DNA from: Candidatus Gastranaerophilales bacterium | GTDB lineage: Bacteria; Cyanobacteriota; Vampirovibrionia; Gastranaerophilales; Gastranaerophilaceae | DNA length: 64,000 nt | Direction of reading: 5' to 3' | Assembly: GCA_028693235.1 (NCBI GenBank) | Contig: JAQUVW010000001.1 | Location: 470,616-534,615, forward strand | Shown here: positions 8,128 to 20,800 of the stretch, piece after piece | Numbering within the stretch: position 1 is the stretch's first letter | Layout: every line of letters begins with the position of its first letter | Translations under genes and position numbers: made by a program | Notes under the pieces: model-generated | Seen by the model: only the letters and a program-made list of their open reading frames with translations | Told to the model about the DNA's origin: nothing | Databases searched by the model: none

Positions 8128-9630
8128 TTACATGTTTTTTATAAATTTATGGAATTTTTGTGAGCTTATATATGTTCCATAATATATAAGTAATAAGCTG
8201 ATTATTTCAAGTAAAGGTATTAATTCAAGTTTGTTGAATACAAAATAATAAATTAAAGCTGCCGGAATGAAACATACAAGAATTTGGGATATCTTTTTGT
8301 AAGGTATTTGCCATTCAAGATTAGGTACCACTACAATAATGCTTAATAAGAAATATAAAATATTACCGCAAAGAGTTGCTACCCCTAAGCCAAGAAGTCC
8401 GTATTTTGAAATTAAAATAATGTTCAACCCCAGTCCTACAATAGCTGATATAACCCTGATTATGGTATTAAGATAGGTCTTTTTGCTTAAGCTATATTGC
8501 AAGGTTGTATAGTCTGCAAGTGATAAGAAAAATACAGAAAATGCTAAAAATGGTATTAATACGTAAGCTCCGATAAATTTTTCATTTGCCAAAAGCAAAA
8601 TTATATCTTTTGAATACACTGAATATAAAACAATTATCGGGAGTGATATTAAAATATAATATTCTGTTAATTTTGAAATAATTGGTCTGACATCAATGCC
8701 GTCTTCATAAAGATTAATTATTCTTGGAACTGCTGCCAAAGTAATAATTACAAAAAATGTCATTAATATTGAAAAAGTCAGATTATAAGATACACCAACA
8801 AGCCCTACATCTTTAAAACCGCTTTCGTGCATCATTATAAAACGGTTACTTTGGTTAATTGCCCAAAGACTTATTGAGGTTATGGATAGAGGAACTCCGT
8901 ATCTGAAAAGTGATGTGAATATTTCAAATTTAGGCTTAGTTTTGACCATATATTTGAAATATTTGGTAATGTTACTTTGATACAACAATACAAAATCTAT
9001 GAGTAATATAGATATGCCCATTGCTATTAATACAGAGTATGCTCCTGTGTGGACATATTTCATGAATATTATAGATATTCCGATTGTTAGTATTTGATTT
9101 AAAATTGTAGAAATTGTAAATGCGTTTGGTTTGATTTGTGCTCTTAAAATCTGGAAAAATAAAGCTCTAATAGCGACAGGTATCACAAGTATTAGAACGC
9201 TAAAAATTATTTTGGGAGGTATGCTGAAAAATTTGTAAAACCACCCTGTAGATGTATATAAAGGGGCGAGCAAAAACATTATTAGTAAGTTCATACCCAA
9301 CAATGCAAGAACGGTTGTTAAGTATTTCGGCATTTTGTCTGTTATTTCGTGGTGTCTGAAAAACCTCAAAGCACTCAATCCAATCCAATCAGAAAATATT
9401 ATACAAAGAAAGGATAAAAAGGAAATGGCAAGTGTATAAATACCATACTGCTCTGTTGATAATAATGTTGTATAGATTGGAATAACAATTGTATTGCCAA
9501 TCAGCCCACAAATTTTAGAGGGTGAATATTTTACCATGTCGACAAACATATTTTTTAAAGAAGTTGCTGTTACTTCTCTTGAAATTACTTCATCTTTAGA
9601 TGAGTTGTTTATTACTTCAGCTTTTTGCAT
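8128..9630 (-). CDS. MOP/Wzx-type polysaccharide flippase
   Basis: A 500-residue polytopic protein with about 12-14 hydrophobic segments spaced as in the MOP exporter superfamily (Wzx/MviN/PST clan). After a short polar N-terminus comes the typical first span and the loop YTTLLSTEQYGIYTLAISF, matching the E/Q-Y-G motif of PST-family flippases. Such proteins move lipid-linked oligosaccharides across the inner membrane. The gene begins four bases after the stop of tpsB on the same strand, so both are probably in one transcript. This links surface glycan export to two-partner secretion. The glycan is unknown, since no glycosyltransferase cluster accompanies it. Confidence 0.82.
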   Translation of the reverse strand: MQKAEVINNSSKDEVISREVTATSLKNMFVDMVKYSPSKICGLIGNTIVIPIYTTLLSTEQYGIYTLAISFLSFLCIIFSDWIGLSALRFFRHHEITDKMPKYLTTVLALLGMNLLIMFLLAPLYTSTGWFYKFFSIPPKIIFSVLILVIPVAIRALFFQILRAQIKPNAFTISTILNQILTIGISIIFMKYVHTGAYSVLIAMGISILLIDFVLLYQSNITKYFKYMVKTKPKFEIFTSLFRYGVPLSITSISLWAINQSNRFIMMHESGFKDVGLVGVSYNLTFSILMTFFVIITLAAVPRIINLYEDGIDVRPIISKLTEYYILISLPIIVLYSVYSKDIILLLANEKFIGAYVLIPFLAFSVFFLSLADYTTLQYSLSKKTYLNTIIRVISAIVGLGLNIILISKYGLLGLGVATLCGNILYFLLSIIVVVPNLEWQIPYKKISQILVCFIPAALIYYFVFNKLELIPLLEIISLLLIYYGTYISSQKFHKFIKNM

Positions 9631-9634
9631 TTAG

Positions 9635-11653
9635 TTATTGCTTCTTTTCTTTTTGTTGTTTTGTTGAATCTTTAATTACAGCATTTTTTTCAGAAGCTTT
9701 TATTTTTTTTGAATTTTTTTTATCCGAAACATTTTTTATGTTGTCATTAGTAATCGGTTTGATTTCTTCTTGTTTAACAAGTTGTATTTTTTCGCCTTTT
9801 TTCTTAGCGTTATGGATTTGAATCATTTTGTAGAAGTCAGGAGAAACAGCGACTTCAAAGTGGAATCTGCCGGCTCTGGGTGTTTCTTCGTGAGTATTTT
9901 GAATTAAAGGGTAGCCCCAATATAATCTGGCTGTTAAGTCACCCGGGAGATTAATTCTCAACCCCATACCAATACTTGCAAGGCAATCATCATCTATATA
10001 ATAGCTTTCTTGCCCCGGTCCTCGGCCTTTGAATGGGAATATGCCTGCGTGGTCTATAAATACAGCACCTCTGACCCATCTTCCGAAGAATGGAACCACG
10101 TTTACAATGTCAGGTTGAGTTTTCGATTTTACTCTTATATTTGAAGGAGCGATAGGAAACATTATTTCAGCACTTGTGAAATAGCCTGATTTACCAATCA
10201 AAAGACCTTCGGTGTAGCCTCTTACTGTAGATAAACCGCCTGATTGGAATTGGTCTACATAAGGGACGACATCTTGAGGTATGTATTGATAATTTAGTCT
10301 GAATTGACCGACGATTCCATGTGAAAAATCGTGTAATCTAACGAAATTACCTTCATATTTAAAATATTTTGATTCGTCTTGAATCATCGGAAATGCTTGA
10401 TAAACGCCTTGACTTGCGTACCAAATACCTCTTTTGGAATCATATTTAGCACTTATTGTTGTTTGGGCACTTGTTATTTTGTCAGTGTACAAATCGAAGC
10501 TGTCAAATGAAGTGGTAGCTTGTTTGTAGTTTGCAGAAGTAATACTTGTTAATTCGAAGTTAGGTCTTCTTAATAGTGGATGAGAATAGTATAGCGAGAA
10601 ATTGTTTGAACGACTTTGAATGTTAAACATTGAGAAATTGCCGCCAGTAATATCGGAAACACTCGATGAATACATAAATCCAAGACGACCGTCATATTTA
10701 TTAACTGGTATATTATAATCCGCATATGGAGTTACAGAACTTCTGCTTTTATAAGCACCTAAAGTCAATCTATCCCTTAGTCCAAACAGACTGTCAGCTT
10801 GTAAATTTAAGCCGCCTCTGAAAACACCGATTGTAGAACGACCTGCATTATCCATTAATCCCGTTATGTGAAAAGGAAAAGTTTCAGCTGTTTTTAGAAA
10901 AATATCTGTTGAATGATTTTCGATGCCCGGATATAAATCTGCTTTTAATTTAACGCCGTCATTGTATCTATTAAATTTTAAAAGGTCTTTTTCAAGTGTT
11001 ACGATGTCAAATACTTGACCCGGTTTAGCTTTAATTCGGTTTTTTATGTAATAATCACGAGTCCATTTGTTGTTTTCTATATTTATGTTGCCGACTCTAC
11101 CTTCAACAAGTTCTATTTTTACGATTCCATCTTCCATTGTTTGTGGTACAAGGAAAGCTCTTGCTGTAACATAGCCTTTTTCTGCGTATGCAGAATTTAT
11201 TTTATTAACCATTGCTTGAAGGTCGTCTATTTTGACATTTTTACCTTCAATGTTATATGCATATTTATTAAGTTCATTTTGAGTAAAAATGGCAGATTCA
11301 GAAAATTCAACACGTGCGATAAAAACGCCTTTTGTTTGATATTCAGAAACTTTAGCTCTCATTTGAACCGGCATTTCTGTTTTAGGCTCAATATTTATAT
11401 CTTCGTTTGGATTATTTGGCTTGTTTTCTTTTTCTTTATTTTCTTCATATCGTTGGAAGTCTTGTTGACCTTGTTTTATCATTTGTTGTTGTTTAAGCAT
11501 ATCCATATCGTGAGTATTCAATGAACCTGCATTTAAAGAGCCGGGATTAAAAGCAGGTGCAGAAAAAGCCGGAATAAAACAATTAGTCAATATTAAAACG
11601 GATATCACAAAGATATTTATTTGATTTTTACTATACACATTCAAAATTTTCAT
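9635..11653 (-). CDS. Two-partner secretion transporter TpsB (ShlB/FhaC/LktB-like)
   Basis: The 672-residue protein has a signal peptide (about residues 1-31) and a polar Gln/Asn/Lys-rich linker. A ShlB-type POTRA follows (FIARVEFSESAIFTQNEL through GYVTARAFLVP), then a second POTRA-like segment with VEGRVGNINIEN. The rest is a 16-stranded-type barrel including the conserved VRGYTEG and GRWVRGAVFID segments, ending RFHFEVAVSPDF near residue 607. Members of the family thread one cognate TpsA across the outer membrane. Unusually, the barrel is followed by a 65-residue Lys-rich tail; most TpsB proteins end at the last strand. It is divergent from the giant TpsA gene, sharing a 177-base spacer, and co-directional with the flippase. 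Confidence 0.92.
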   Translation of the reverse strand: MKILNVYSKNQINIFVISVLILTNCFIPAFSAPAFNPGSLNAGSLNTHDMDMLKQQQMIKQGQQDFQRYEENKEKENKPNNPNEDINIEPKTEMPVQMRAKVSEYQTKGVFIARVEFSESAIFTQNELNKYAYNIEGKNVKIDDLQAMVNKINSAYAEKGYVTARAFLVPQTMEDGIVKIELVEGRVGNINIENNKWTRDYYIKNRIKAKPGQVFDIVTLEKDLLKFNRYNDGVKLKADLYPGIENHSTDIFLKTAETFPFHITGLMDNAGRSTIGVFRGGLNLQADSLFGLRDRLTLGAYKSRSSVTPYADYNIPVNKYDGRLGFMYSSSVSDITGGNFSMFNIQSRSNNFSLYYSHPLLRRPNFELTSITSANYKQATTSFDSFDLYTDKITSAQTTISAKYDSKRGIWYASQGVYQAFPMIQDESKYFKYEGNFVRLHDFSHGIVGQFRLNYQYIPQDVVPYVDQFQSGGLSTVRGYTEGLLIGKSGYFTSAEIMFPIAPSNIRVKSKTQPDIVNVVPFFGRWVRGAVFIDHAGIFPFKGRGPGQESYYIDDDCLASIGMGLRINLPGDLTARLYWGYPLIQNTHEETPRAGRFHFEVAVSPDFYKMIQIHNAKKKGEKIQLVKQEEIKPITNDNIKNVSDKKNSKKIKASEKNAVIKDSTKQQKEKKQ

Positions 11654-11830
11654 TTCTCTCTATCCCATAATTTATACATAAAGGTAACATGAACTACCCT
11701 TGTTGGTATTATTTTGTAACATTTGATTAAAAAAAAGTTATATATCTTAACATGCCAATAAATTTAGCTACCTTTTGTATTCTAATAGATATGTCTAAAT
11801 AAAAAAATACATCAAAATAGGGAAATATAT
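11654..11830. promoter_or_regulatory. Divergent control region between tpsB and tpsA
   Basis: This 177-base AT-rich spacer must hold promoters for both the leftward tpsB-flippase transcript and the rightward tpsA. AGGGAAA (11819-11825) is the ribosome site for tpsA, six bases before its ATG. I see AT-rich candidate -10 stretches but no convincing paired -35/-10 set or clear operator repeat. Confidence 0.5.
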
Positions 11831-14800
11831 ATGTTGAGTCACTTGATTAATCGTGTACGTGTAAATATGAAAAGATTCTTTGTGGGCTTTTTGTGTTTTA
11901 CTTTTTTAATCCAGCAAACAGCACTGTTGCCGGCATTGGCAGAGTCTACAATTACAGGAGTTGCCAATGGTACGAGCGGGGCTTTTAATATAAATCCGGA
12001 TTTGAAAAGTGGTGATACAGGTTTCAAGTATTATAATTCTTTTAATTTAGGACAAGGTGATATCGCAAACCTTATATTCCAGATGAAAAACAATGGTGGC
12101 GATGTTTCTAAATTTGTTAATTTGGTTAACAATCAAATTGTCATTAACGGTATTTTGAACTCTGTTGGTGGTGACGGTGCTTTTTATAACGGGCATGCGA
12201 TATTCGTTTCACCAAACGGTATGGTTGTTGGGGCGTCAGGTGTCATAAATGTTGGTGCTTTAACAGCAATTGCTCCTAATCCTGTTGATTTTGCCAAATA
12301 TGCTGCATTGAGTTTAGGTACAGCAGGTTCTGAAACTTTAGGAAATGAAGTTTTAAAAGTTGCAGGTCGTGAAGATGTAAATATTGGTGATTATCTTTCT
12401 TATCTTCCTGTTAAAAATGAAGCAAGTTTAGCTGCATTAAAGGCTGCTGATCAAACAGGTGACGTTGTCGTCAATGGTAAAATATTTGCTAGAAACAATG
12501 TTGAACTTTATGGTAAAAATGTTGCTGTCGGAGCTGATTCAACTTCTAAAAATACAACAGGTATATTTGCAGGTGTAAAAACTTCAGCAACCGGAACTCA
12601 ATATAATCAAGGTGATTTGATTTCATCTACAACACAAGCTGAAAATCTATTTAAAGTATTGGTTAGTAATAATGATATTTCTAATGGTGCAGCTTTTGGA
12701 GTTAACGGAGAGGGCAAAATTGAAATCAAAGCCCAATCAGTGAAAGATATCGGTTCTATTTCTCCAGTCGATAAGTTCTATTATCAAGTTGGTGATAAGT
12801 TATTAGAATTAACTGAAGACCAATTAAATACTAAAATTAATGAAGTTCTTGCTGATTTAGTCTCTGATGTTACAGCAAAGCAAGCTGCTTTGACGGAGGC
12901 TCAAAATAACGGTGGTGATGTTGAAGCTGCTCAAACAGCTTTAAATGTAGCTAAAGCAACATTAGAAACTGCTAAAAATGAACAAATAACTAAGTCTATT
13001 GCATCTACTACTAAAAAATATCTTGAATCTTCAACATCAGCTGCAAATGATGCAAAATCTATTGATAAAAATACAGCTACCGTGAAAGTTCAAAATGCGA
13101 CACTTGGCGGTCAAGATGTTAATTTGACAGCTCAAAGTGTTGTTAATTATACTGCACAAAAAAATGATCCGATGACCAGTGTTACAGATAGTTCTGCAAT
13201 TGGTAACATGCTGCAAAGTGCTCTAATAACAGAAACCGGCAAAATTTTAGGAATGGAAGATGTAGTAGGTCAAGGGTATGATTATGAGGGGGCAAGAGCA
13301 AAGGCGACTGTTGAAGTTGGCTCAGGCTCTAATATTTTTGCAACTCATGATGTTAATCTTTCAAGTGAAGCTGTTGCTAATACAAATTTAGTTATTAAAA
13401 ACAGATTTGCTCCTTGGGTTGATACTTCAGCTGAACTTTATTACGCTACAGGTGATAAAACCATCTCTACTATTGATGTAACAGGTGACGCAGTTGTAAA
13501 AGCAGCTAATAATGTTGTTGTTAACGCTAAATCTGTAAATACACAATGGGTTAAAATTAAAAATCCATCTTCTGTTACAGAGCAAATATTAGCTCAAAGT
13601 TTCAGCGTTCCAAACTTCCAAATTATACTTTTGAATGCAAAAACTGAAGCTACAACAAGGGCAAACATTGCTGAAGGTACTACGGTTGAAGCTAGAGCTT
13701 TAGATGTTAGTGCAGTTAACACGACAAATGATTTGTCTATTTTAAATGCAGTTTCTTCAATTTCAGATAAAAGTGCTGCAACTTCAATTGCTATAACAAT
13801 AAAAGATGCAACAATAGATACTCAGGCGATTATTGATGGTACTGTTACGACAACAGGTGATACTTCTGTTACCGCTCAAAATCTTCATACAGCTGCTAAC
13901 ATTAACAATGCAACTGTTGAAACTGATATCGGATACAAAGCTAAATTAATCTCTGCAGCTTTGAATAAAGCAGGTTCAGGGGTTAAGAGTTTAATTTCCA
14001 AAGTAGCAGGTAATGTTATAGATGAAGGTATCTTTAATGAACTTTTCAAAGCAGAAGCTAATTTGCCAAGTGCAAGTTTAAGTGTTTTGTATAACAACAG
14101 TAGTATAAGCACAGTGGCTAAAGTTGGTAAACATTCTACTATTACTGCTGATAATGTCAATATTAAAGCTAATACAATAGATTTGACAGTTAATAATGTT
14201 GCTGCAAAAGTAAAAAAAGAAGGTGAAACTAAAACTTCTAGTGTTTCATTGCCTTCGCCGGGTATAGCTGTTTCTATCAGTAATCAAAATAATACAACAA
14301 GTGCTTATATAGAAGATGGTGATTCTACAAACCATGCAGTTGTAAATGCTAATGGTGCTGTTAATATCAGTGCTACATCTGAAAATCCGATGAATGAAGC
14401 AACTTTTGAATTTTTGTTGAATTTATCGAAATTGGGTGCAAGTGCTTATTATGGAGTAGGTAATCTAAAAGATACCGCAGGAAATGTTATAGATGATGTC
14501 GAGAGTGTTGACTATAGAGAGCTTTTGGCAGCTCTATCTAATACTACCGATCCCCTTTCAGATGCTTTAGACGGTGTTTTCTTAGATTTGACAATGTCAG
14601 GATTAACAAGCTCTTTAGGATTAAAAGGTTTCTTTAATAACTGGGCGGAAAGCGGCTCAGGTATTCAAACAGGTGGCGTTGGTGTTGCCGGTTCTGTTGT
14701 ATATACAAGTATATTGAATAATACGCTTGCCAAAGTCGGTAAATCAGCTAATTTGAATGTTCAAGATTTAGTTGTTAACGCTGTAAATAAAACAACTCAA

Positions 14801-17800
14801 TATAATGCGGTTGGTGACGTTGGTAAATTATGGAGTTTCAAAGACGGTTCATCAGGTTCAAGCGGACTTGGCGGAAGTGTTTTAATTCAGGAAATAGATA
14901 ATAATGCTGACGCTGTAATTGCTGATAATGCCAAAGTTACTGCAACGGATAAAAATGCAAACGACAATTATAAAGGCGGTAATGTAAAAGTTCAATCAGC
15001 AAACAGTCAAGATTATATTTCACTTGTTGTTACAGGTGGTAAAGCGACTTCTGACGGTGGCGTTGCAATGACAGGTAGTGTTGTTGTCCAAGATGTAAAA
15101 GGAAACACTAATTCATCAGTCGGCTCAGCTGTTATAGATGCCGTTAATATGGATGTTGTCGCAGGACAAGGTGATATCTCATTAGTTCAAAAGGCATCTG
15201 ATGATTTAGGCGGAATGTTTACAAATCCTTTCTCTCCAACATCTGTAATTATGGACGGAGTTGAATATTCTGTCGTTAACGGAGTATTGGTTTCAGGTGC
15301 AGGAAATAAGCTAAAATCTGATGTTACTTGTACAAGTAATTCTATTGAATCAAACGGAATTCTTTATACTTTAACGAATGATGGTAAATATAAAGATTCA
15401 AATGGAAATATATTCCAAGATTCAAAAGGAAATGACATTGTCTTGAAAGATAATAAAATAACTTTTGATGATGTTGAATATCAATACGATAGTGCTGATA
15501 ATTCTTTTAAAGCAAATGGTGATGTTTTAAAAACGGATGTTACAGTTAGCGGAAAATCAATTTGCTATAATAATGTTACATATACAGTTAATTCAGATGG
15601 CGAATTTGCTGACAAACAAGGAAATGTATTGAGTGGCAGTAATAATGAAGCTGTAACTTATAACAATGTTTATGATGTTGATTTGAGTCAAGTTGATGAT
15701 GATTCACCATCAATTACAAGTTTTGCAGGTATAGGCAGCGATGGAAAAATTGGCTTAAATAATTCTAAATCTGTAAAAGACGGCATTTCAAATTTAATGA
15801 TTACCGGGGCTATTTCGACTCAAAGTACAACAACGAAGGTTAAAAACGGTTCTACAACTCAAACCCCATCATCTTCATCAGGTGTTGCAGTAGGTGCTTC
15901 TGTCGGGTTTAGTGAATTCCATAGAAACGTTTCTGCGACAATAGCTGACGCAGCAAATGTTACTGTTGCTGAAAATCTAAACGTCATAGCGGATACATTC
16001 ACAAAAAGCTTAAATATAGCTTTGGCGGGTGCATTTGCTGGTGGTGCTAAAAAAGATGAACCCGGATTTATTGATAAGCAAAAAACAAAATTAAAAAATA
16101 AGGCAGATGGCTATAGAACAAAGTTAATCGGTTTGACAAGTGAACTATCAGGAGGACTAATCGGTGGTGATTCTAAAACTTCTAGTTTATCATCATCTAC
16201 GGGTGCTTCACCTATTACAGTTGATGGCGTTAAATACAGCGTTAAAGGTGGTAAATATGTTGATGATGCCGGCAAAACTTTGAAAAACGCTGATGGCACA
16301 GATGCTCTTTATAAGGGTTCTTTGGGTGATACTATTCCGGCAGACAAGGCAGCTTCTGCTAAATCAGGTGCTGACAATATGTCTGCAGCTGCTGCTGGTG
16401 CTTTGAATATTCAATTGAATGAAAGTACAGCTCAAGCTAAAATTGGTAATGCGACAATTAAAGTCGGAAAAGATTTAAAAGTTTCAGCTATTCAAACAAC
16501 AAATGCTTTAAATGTTTCAACAGGTTTGGCGAAAGCTGCTACCGTTGGTGCAGGTGCCGCTTTAAACTATGTTAAAAATTCTAATACAACTCTTGCTCAA
16601 ATAGGTGATAAAACAAAATCAGGTAATGCTATCATTACTTTTGATGACTCCAAAACCGGTGCTCACAAACTTGATGTAACGGCAAACGAAGATAATTCAA
16701 ATATTGAAGTAGCTCTTGGCGTTGGTGCCAGTAAGTCAAATGAACAAAATTCTTCAGCTACTCAAGTTGCGGCAGGCGGCTCATTCAATGCTGATGTATT
16801 AAAAAATAATGTAACTGCAAATATTGAAAATGCTCAAGTTTCTTCAACTACTATAGGTTCTAAAAATATCGCTGTAAATGTTGACGCAGAAAATTATTCT
16901 AAATCGTTTAAAGGTGCAGGTGGATTTGCTTATACAGGAAGCCAATCTAAGGAAGGTACTTCTGTTGGTGCCGGCATGTCTGCTAATTTGAATTTGATAA
17001 ATAAAACAACTAATGCAAAAGTTGAAAGTTCAACTATAAATAATGCAACAACTCTTGATGTAACTGCAAATAAAGATGCTTCAAAAATTAGTGAAGATTT
17101 GATTTCTGTAGCTGTTGCAGGTGCTGTTATGACAGGTGCTGAAAGTGCCTATTCATTCGTAGGAGCCTTTGGTGTTGATGTTATATCTAATATTGTTCTT
17201 GCAACTGTAAAAGATTCTACTCTTTATGCAAATGGAGCTGCTAACGTAGCTGCGAATGATTATATCCGCAATTGGAATATTCCGGGGGCTGTAAGTCTTT
17301 CAACAACATCAAAAGGTGCAGGTATTGGTATTGGTACAGTTGTTGATGTTATTACAAATAACTTGACAGCAACTGTTGATAATTCAACTATTGATACTCC
17401 AAGCCGAATCTCAATTAAAGCTAATGAAAATGAATTTTTAAACTTTATCGCTGCGAATATGGGTATATCAACAAGTGGTTCATCAGAAATTACAGCGAAC
17501 GCAATAGTTAATGTTTTAAACAGTACAATTACATCTGGTATTGTTAATTCTTCAGATGTTAAGAGCAATAGTTATGTTGACGTAATTTCTAATTATTATA
17601 ATGAATTAAATCTAGGTACAGTTGTGGGGGCTATTTCTTTAGATAGTGGAAATGCCGGAGCTGGAAATATTATCGCTAATATTTTACAAACAACAAATAC
17701 CGCTAAAGTCGAAAATTCTGATGTTAATGCAAAAGGGAAATTGACAGTTAATGCAATTTCAGAAGATAATATAACTTCTACACCTGCTGCAGTTGCTGTT

Positions 17801-20800
17801 ACTTCCTCTGGCAAAGTCGCTGGTGCTGCAAATATTTCAGCTAATGTCGTAAAAAATAAAACAGAAGCTTTTGTTAATGGAAAAGCTGACAAAAAAGCTA
17901 ATATAACATCAAACGGCCTAGATATTAAAGCTCAAGACAATACAACTTCAAGAACTCGTGGCGGAACACTTGCTGCGACAGCTTCCGGTACTGTATCTTT
18001 AGCTGGTTCTTTGATTGCTGACGTTTATGTAAAAGATATTGATGCTTATATTGATAATGCTATTTTGAATGAGGGAAAAGGGGGCGTTAGTGTTTCAGCA
18101 AGTGCTGAAAATGTATTCGGTGTAAAAGAACCGACTTCAATTACCGCAAGTGCGATAGCTTCTCAAATTAAAAATGAAGGATTTAGTTGGACAGAAGCCG
18201 CTAATTTACTTAATTTCGAAATGACTTATGACATCAGTGGTTCAGGTGGTTCTGCTGCTTTAGCAGGGTCAATAAATACTAAAAATGTTATTAATGATGT
18301 AAATTCTCATATTGGTTCAGGTACAACAATTAAAAATGCAGGTGCTATTGATGTTAATGCATCAAACTTTACTTATGTAGCAGGTATCGTAGGTAATATA
18401 TCAGCTTCATCAGGTTCAGCAGCTGTTGGTGGTGCTTTATTCAGCACGGTAAATGTTGCAGATGTAAATGCTTATATTGATGAAAATGCAATAATCGGTT
18501 CAGCTGATTCAATGGTTGGAGCTGTTAACGTTTCAGCTTCATCACTTCAAGAATATAGAACAATAATGTTATTAACAGGTGCCTCTAATTCAGCAGCTGT
18601 TAATGGTACATTAAATTCTAATGTTATTGTTAATGAAACAAACGCTTATATCGCAAAAGGCGTAGATTTATATTCAAATTCAACAGTAAATGTCAATGCT
18701 AAGGATTCAGCGGATATCCAGTCAATTAATTTAGCTGTTTCTGCTGCAGGCTCAGCTGCTGTAGGTGGTATCGGATACGCTAATGTTTTAGCTGAAAGAA
18801 CAAATGCAAGCATCGGTAAGGTTGGAGATGCTTTAAATACGAAAAAAGCAAATATCATAGCGAACAATGATGTAACAGTTAGTTCTGATTCAAGTCAAGA
18901 TTTCTCTGCTAATATGCTTATGGTTGCAGGTTCCGGTTCAGCTTCTGTTTCAGGCGTTGCTATAGCTACAACCGTTGCAGCTCAAACAAGTGCAAAAGTT
19001 GATAATGCTAATGTTGCATCTAAAAACGGAAAAGTTGATGTAAAAGCTTCAAACAGATATAATGACCCGACAAAGTCTGCTAATATCGTTCAATTTATAA
19101 AGAATAAAGCAAATTCAGCAAGTAATATTACTCCGTCAGACGAAGAAGTAAGTGAATCTGAAAAGGCAAATCGAAAAAATGCAACTTTATCCACAGAAGA
19201 GCTTGCTGACAACAAATATGTCAAAGTTGTTGATTCAAAAGGCAATATAACATATAGATTAGCTAATGGTGATGACCCTGCTGATAGCGTAATAAGTTTG
19301 ATTCCTTTAGTAGCTTTGATGAATATAGCTGGAGCCGGATCAGCTGCCGTTACAGGTAATCTTGTTGCTAATGTCGTAGTTTCAAATGTTGACGCAGAAG
19401 TTACAAATTCTACAATTAATTCTTTGTCAGGTTTAAATATTGATGCAGCAACGAGCGTTACTACCTACGATTCAATAGTCGGCGTTGCAGGTAGTGCATA
19501 TGCTTCAGTTGGAGCAAACGGTATAACAAATGTTGCTGTAAATCAAACAAATGCATTATTACAAAATTCAACAGTTGAATCAGGTGATGCAAGTGTTACA
19601 GCTAGTGATAAATTAAACTTCAATGATATATTATTTATGGCAGCAGGTGCCGGTGAAGGAGCCGGAGTAACTGCTATTGCAAATGTTAATACAATTGTTA
19701 ATAAAGTAAATGCTATTGCTGATAAAGCGATTATTAATAACGGCAATTTGAATGTTGCAGCTAATAATGATGTTGATACTTTGACTGCAGGTGTAGCGAT
19801 TGCAGGTGCAGGTATTGGGGCAGGCGTTGCCGGTGTTGTAATGAATAATACAATTGTTGGTACTCAAAATGCTACAATTAAAAATCATTCAGATATCAAA
19901 AATGGCTCGGCTACCGTAAAATCTACTAATACAGTTGATATGAATGACGTTATAATCGGTGGTACATTAGGTGGCATCGGAGCAGGCGTTGGAATATATA
20001 CTCCGGTTAATGTTGTTGCTAACAACATTAATGCTTCTCTAGAAGATTCTGACGTTTCAAATAATAAAGATACTAAAGTTGAAGCGTTATCAGATGTAAA
20101 TATTTGGGATATTTCGGCAGTTGTCGCTGTTTCAGGCATTGGGGCATCTGTTTCAGGTACAGTATTTGTAAATGTAATTGATAACGCAATTAATTCAGTC
20201 GTTAAAAATTCTACAATTACAGGTGGTGATACCTCTATTGCTGCAAAACAAAACACTTCTATGACAGGTGGTGTATTTGCTCTAAACGCAGGTGGCGTTG
20301 GAGCAAGTGTTGGCGTTAACGCCATTAATAATACATTCTTAGATAGAGTAAATGCCTATTCAGATAATTCTACTTACAGAGATTCATCACTCGCTGTATC
20401 AGGTGAAGCAGGTGACACGATTAATATGTACTTGGCGTCACTCGCAGGTACAGGGCTTGGTGGAGCAGTAAATGCGTCAGGAATCGTTAATGTAATTAAT
20501 AATAAATTAAATTCATACGCTACAGGTGGTACTTTTGAAGGTGCGACAGAAGGTTCTAAATCAACAAAAGAATTGAAAGCTACTGCGACTCAAAAAACTA
20601 ACTTGTCTAACAATGCTGCTTCTGTTGGAATTGGGGCAGGTGCCGCTGGCGTCGGTGCTACCGTTAATGTAATTACAAATGAAGCAAAAGCAAATATCTC
20701 TGATATGGCTGTAAATACTTCCTCTGATGTTAGTGTTTCAGCTGATTCTACAGAAAATGTTACAAATTATGTTGGAGCTGTGAATGCAGGTGGTTTTGCG

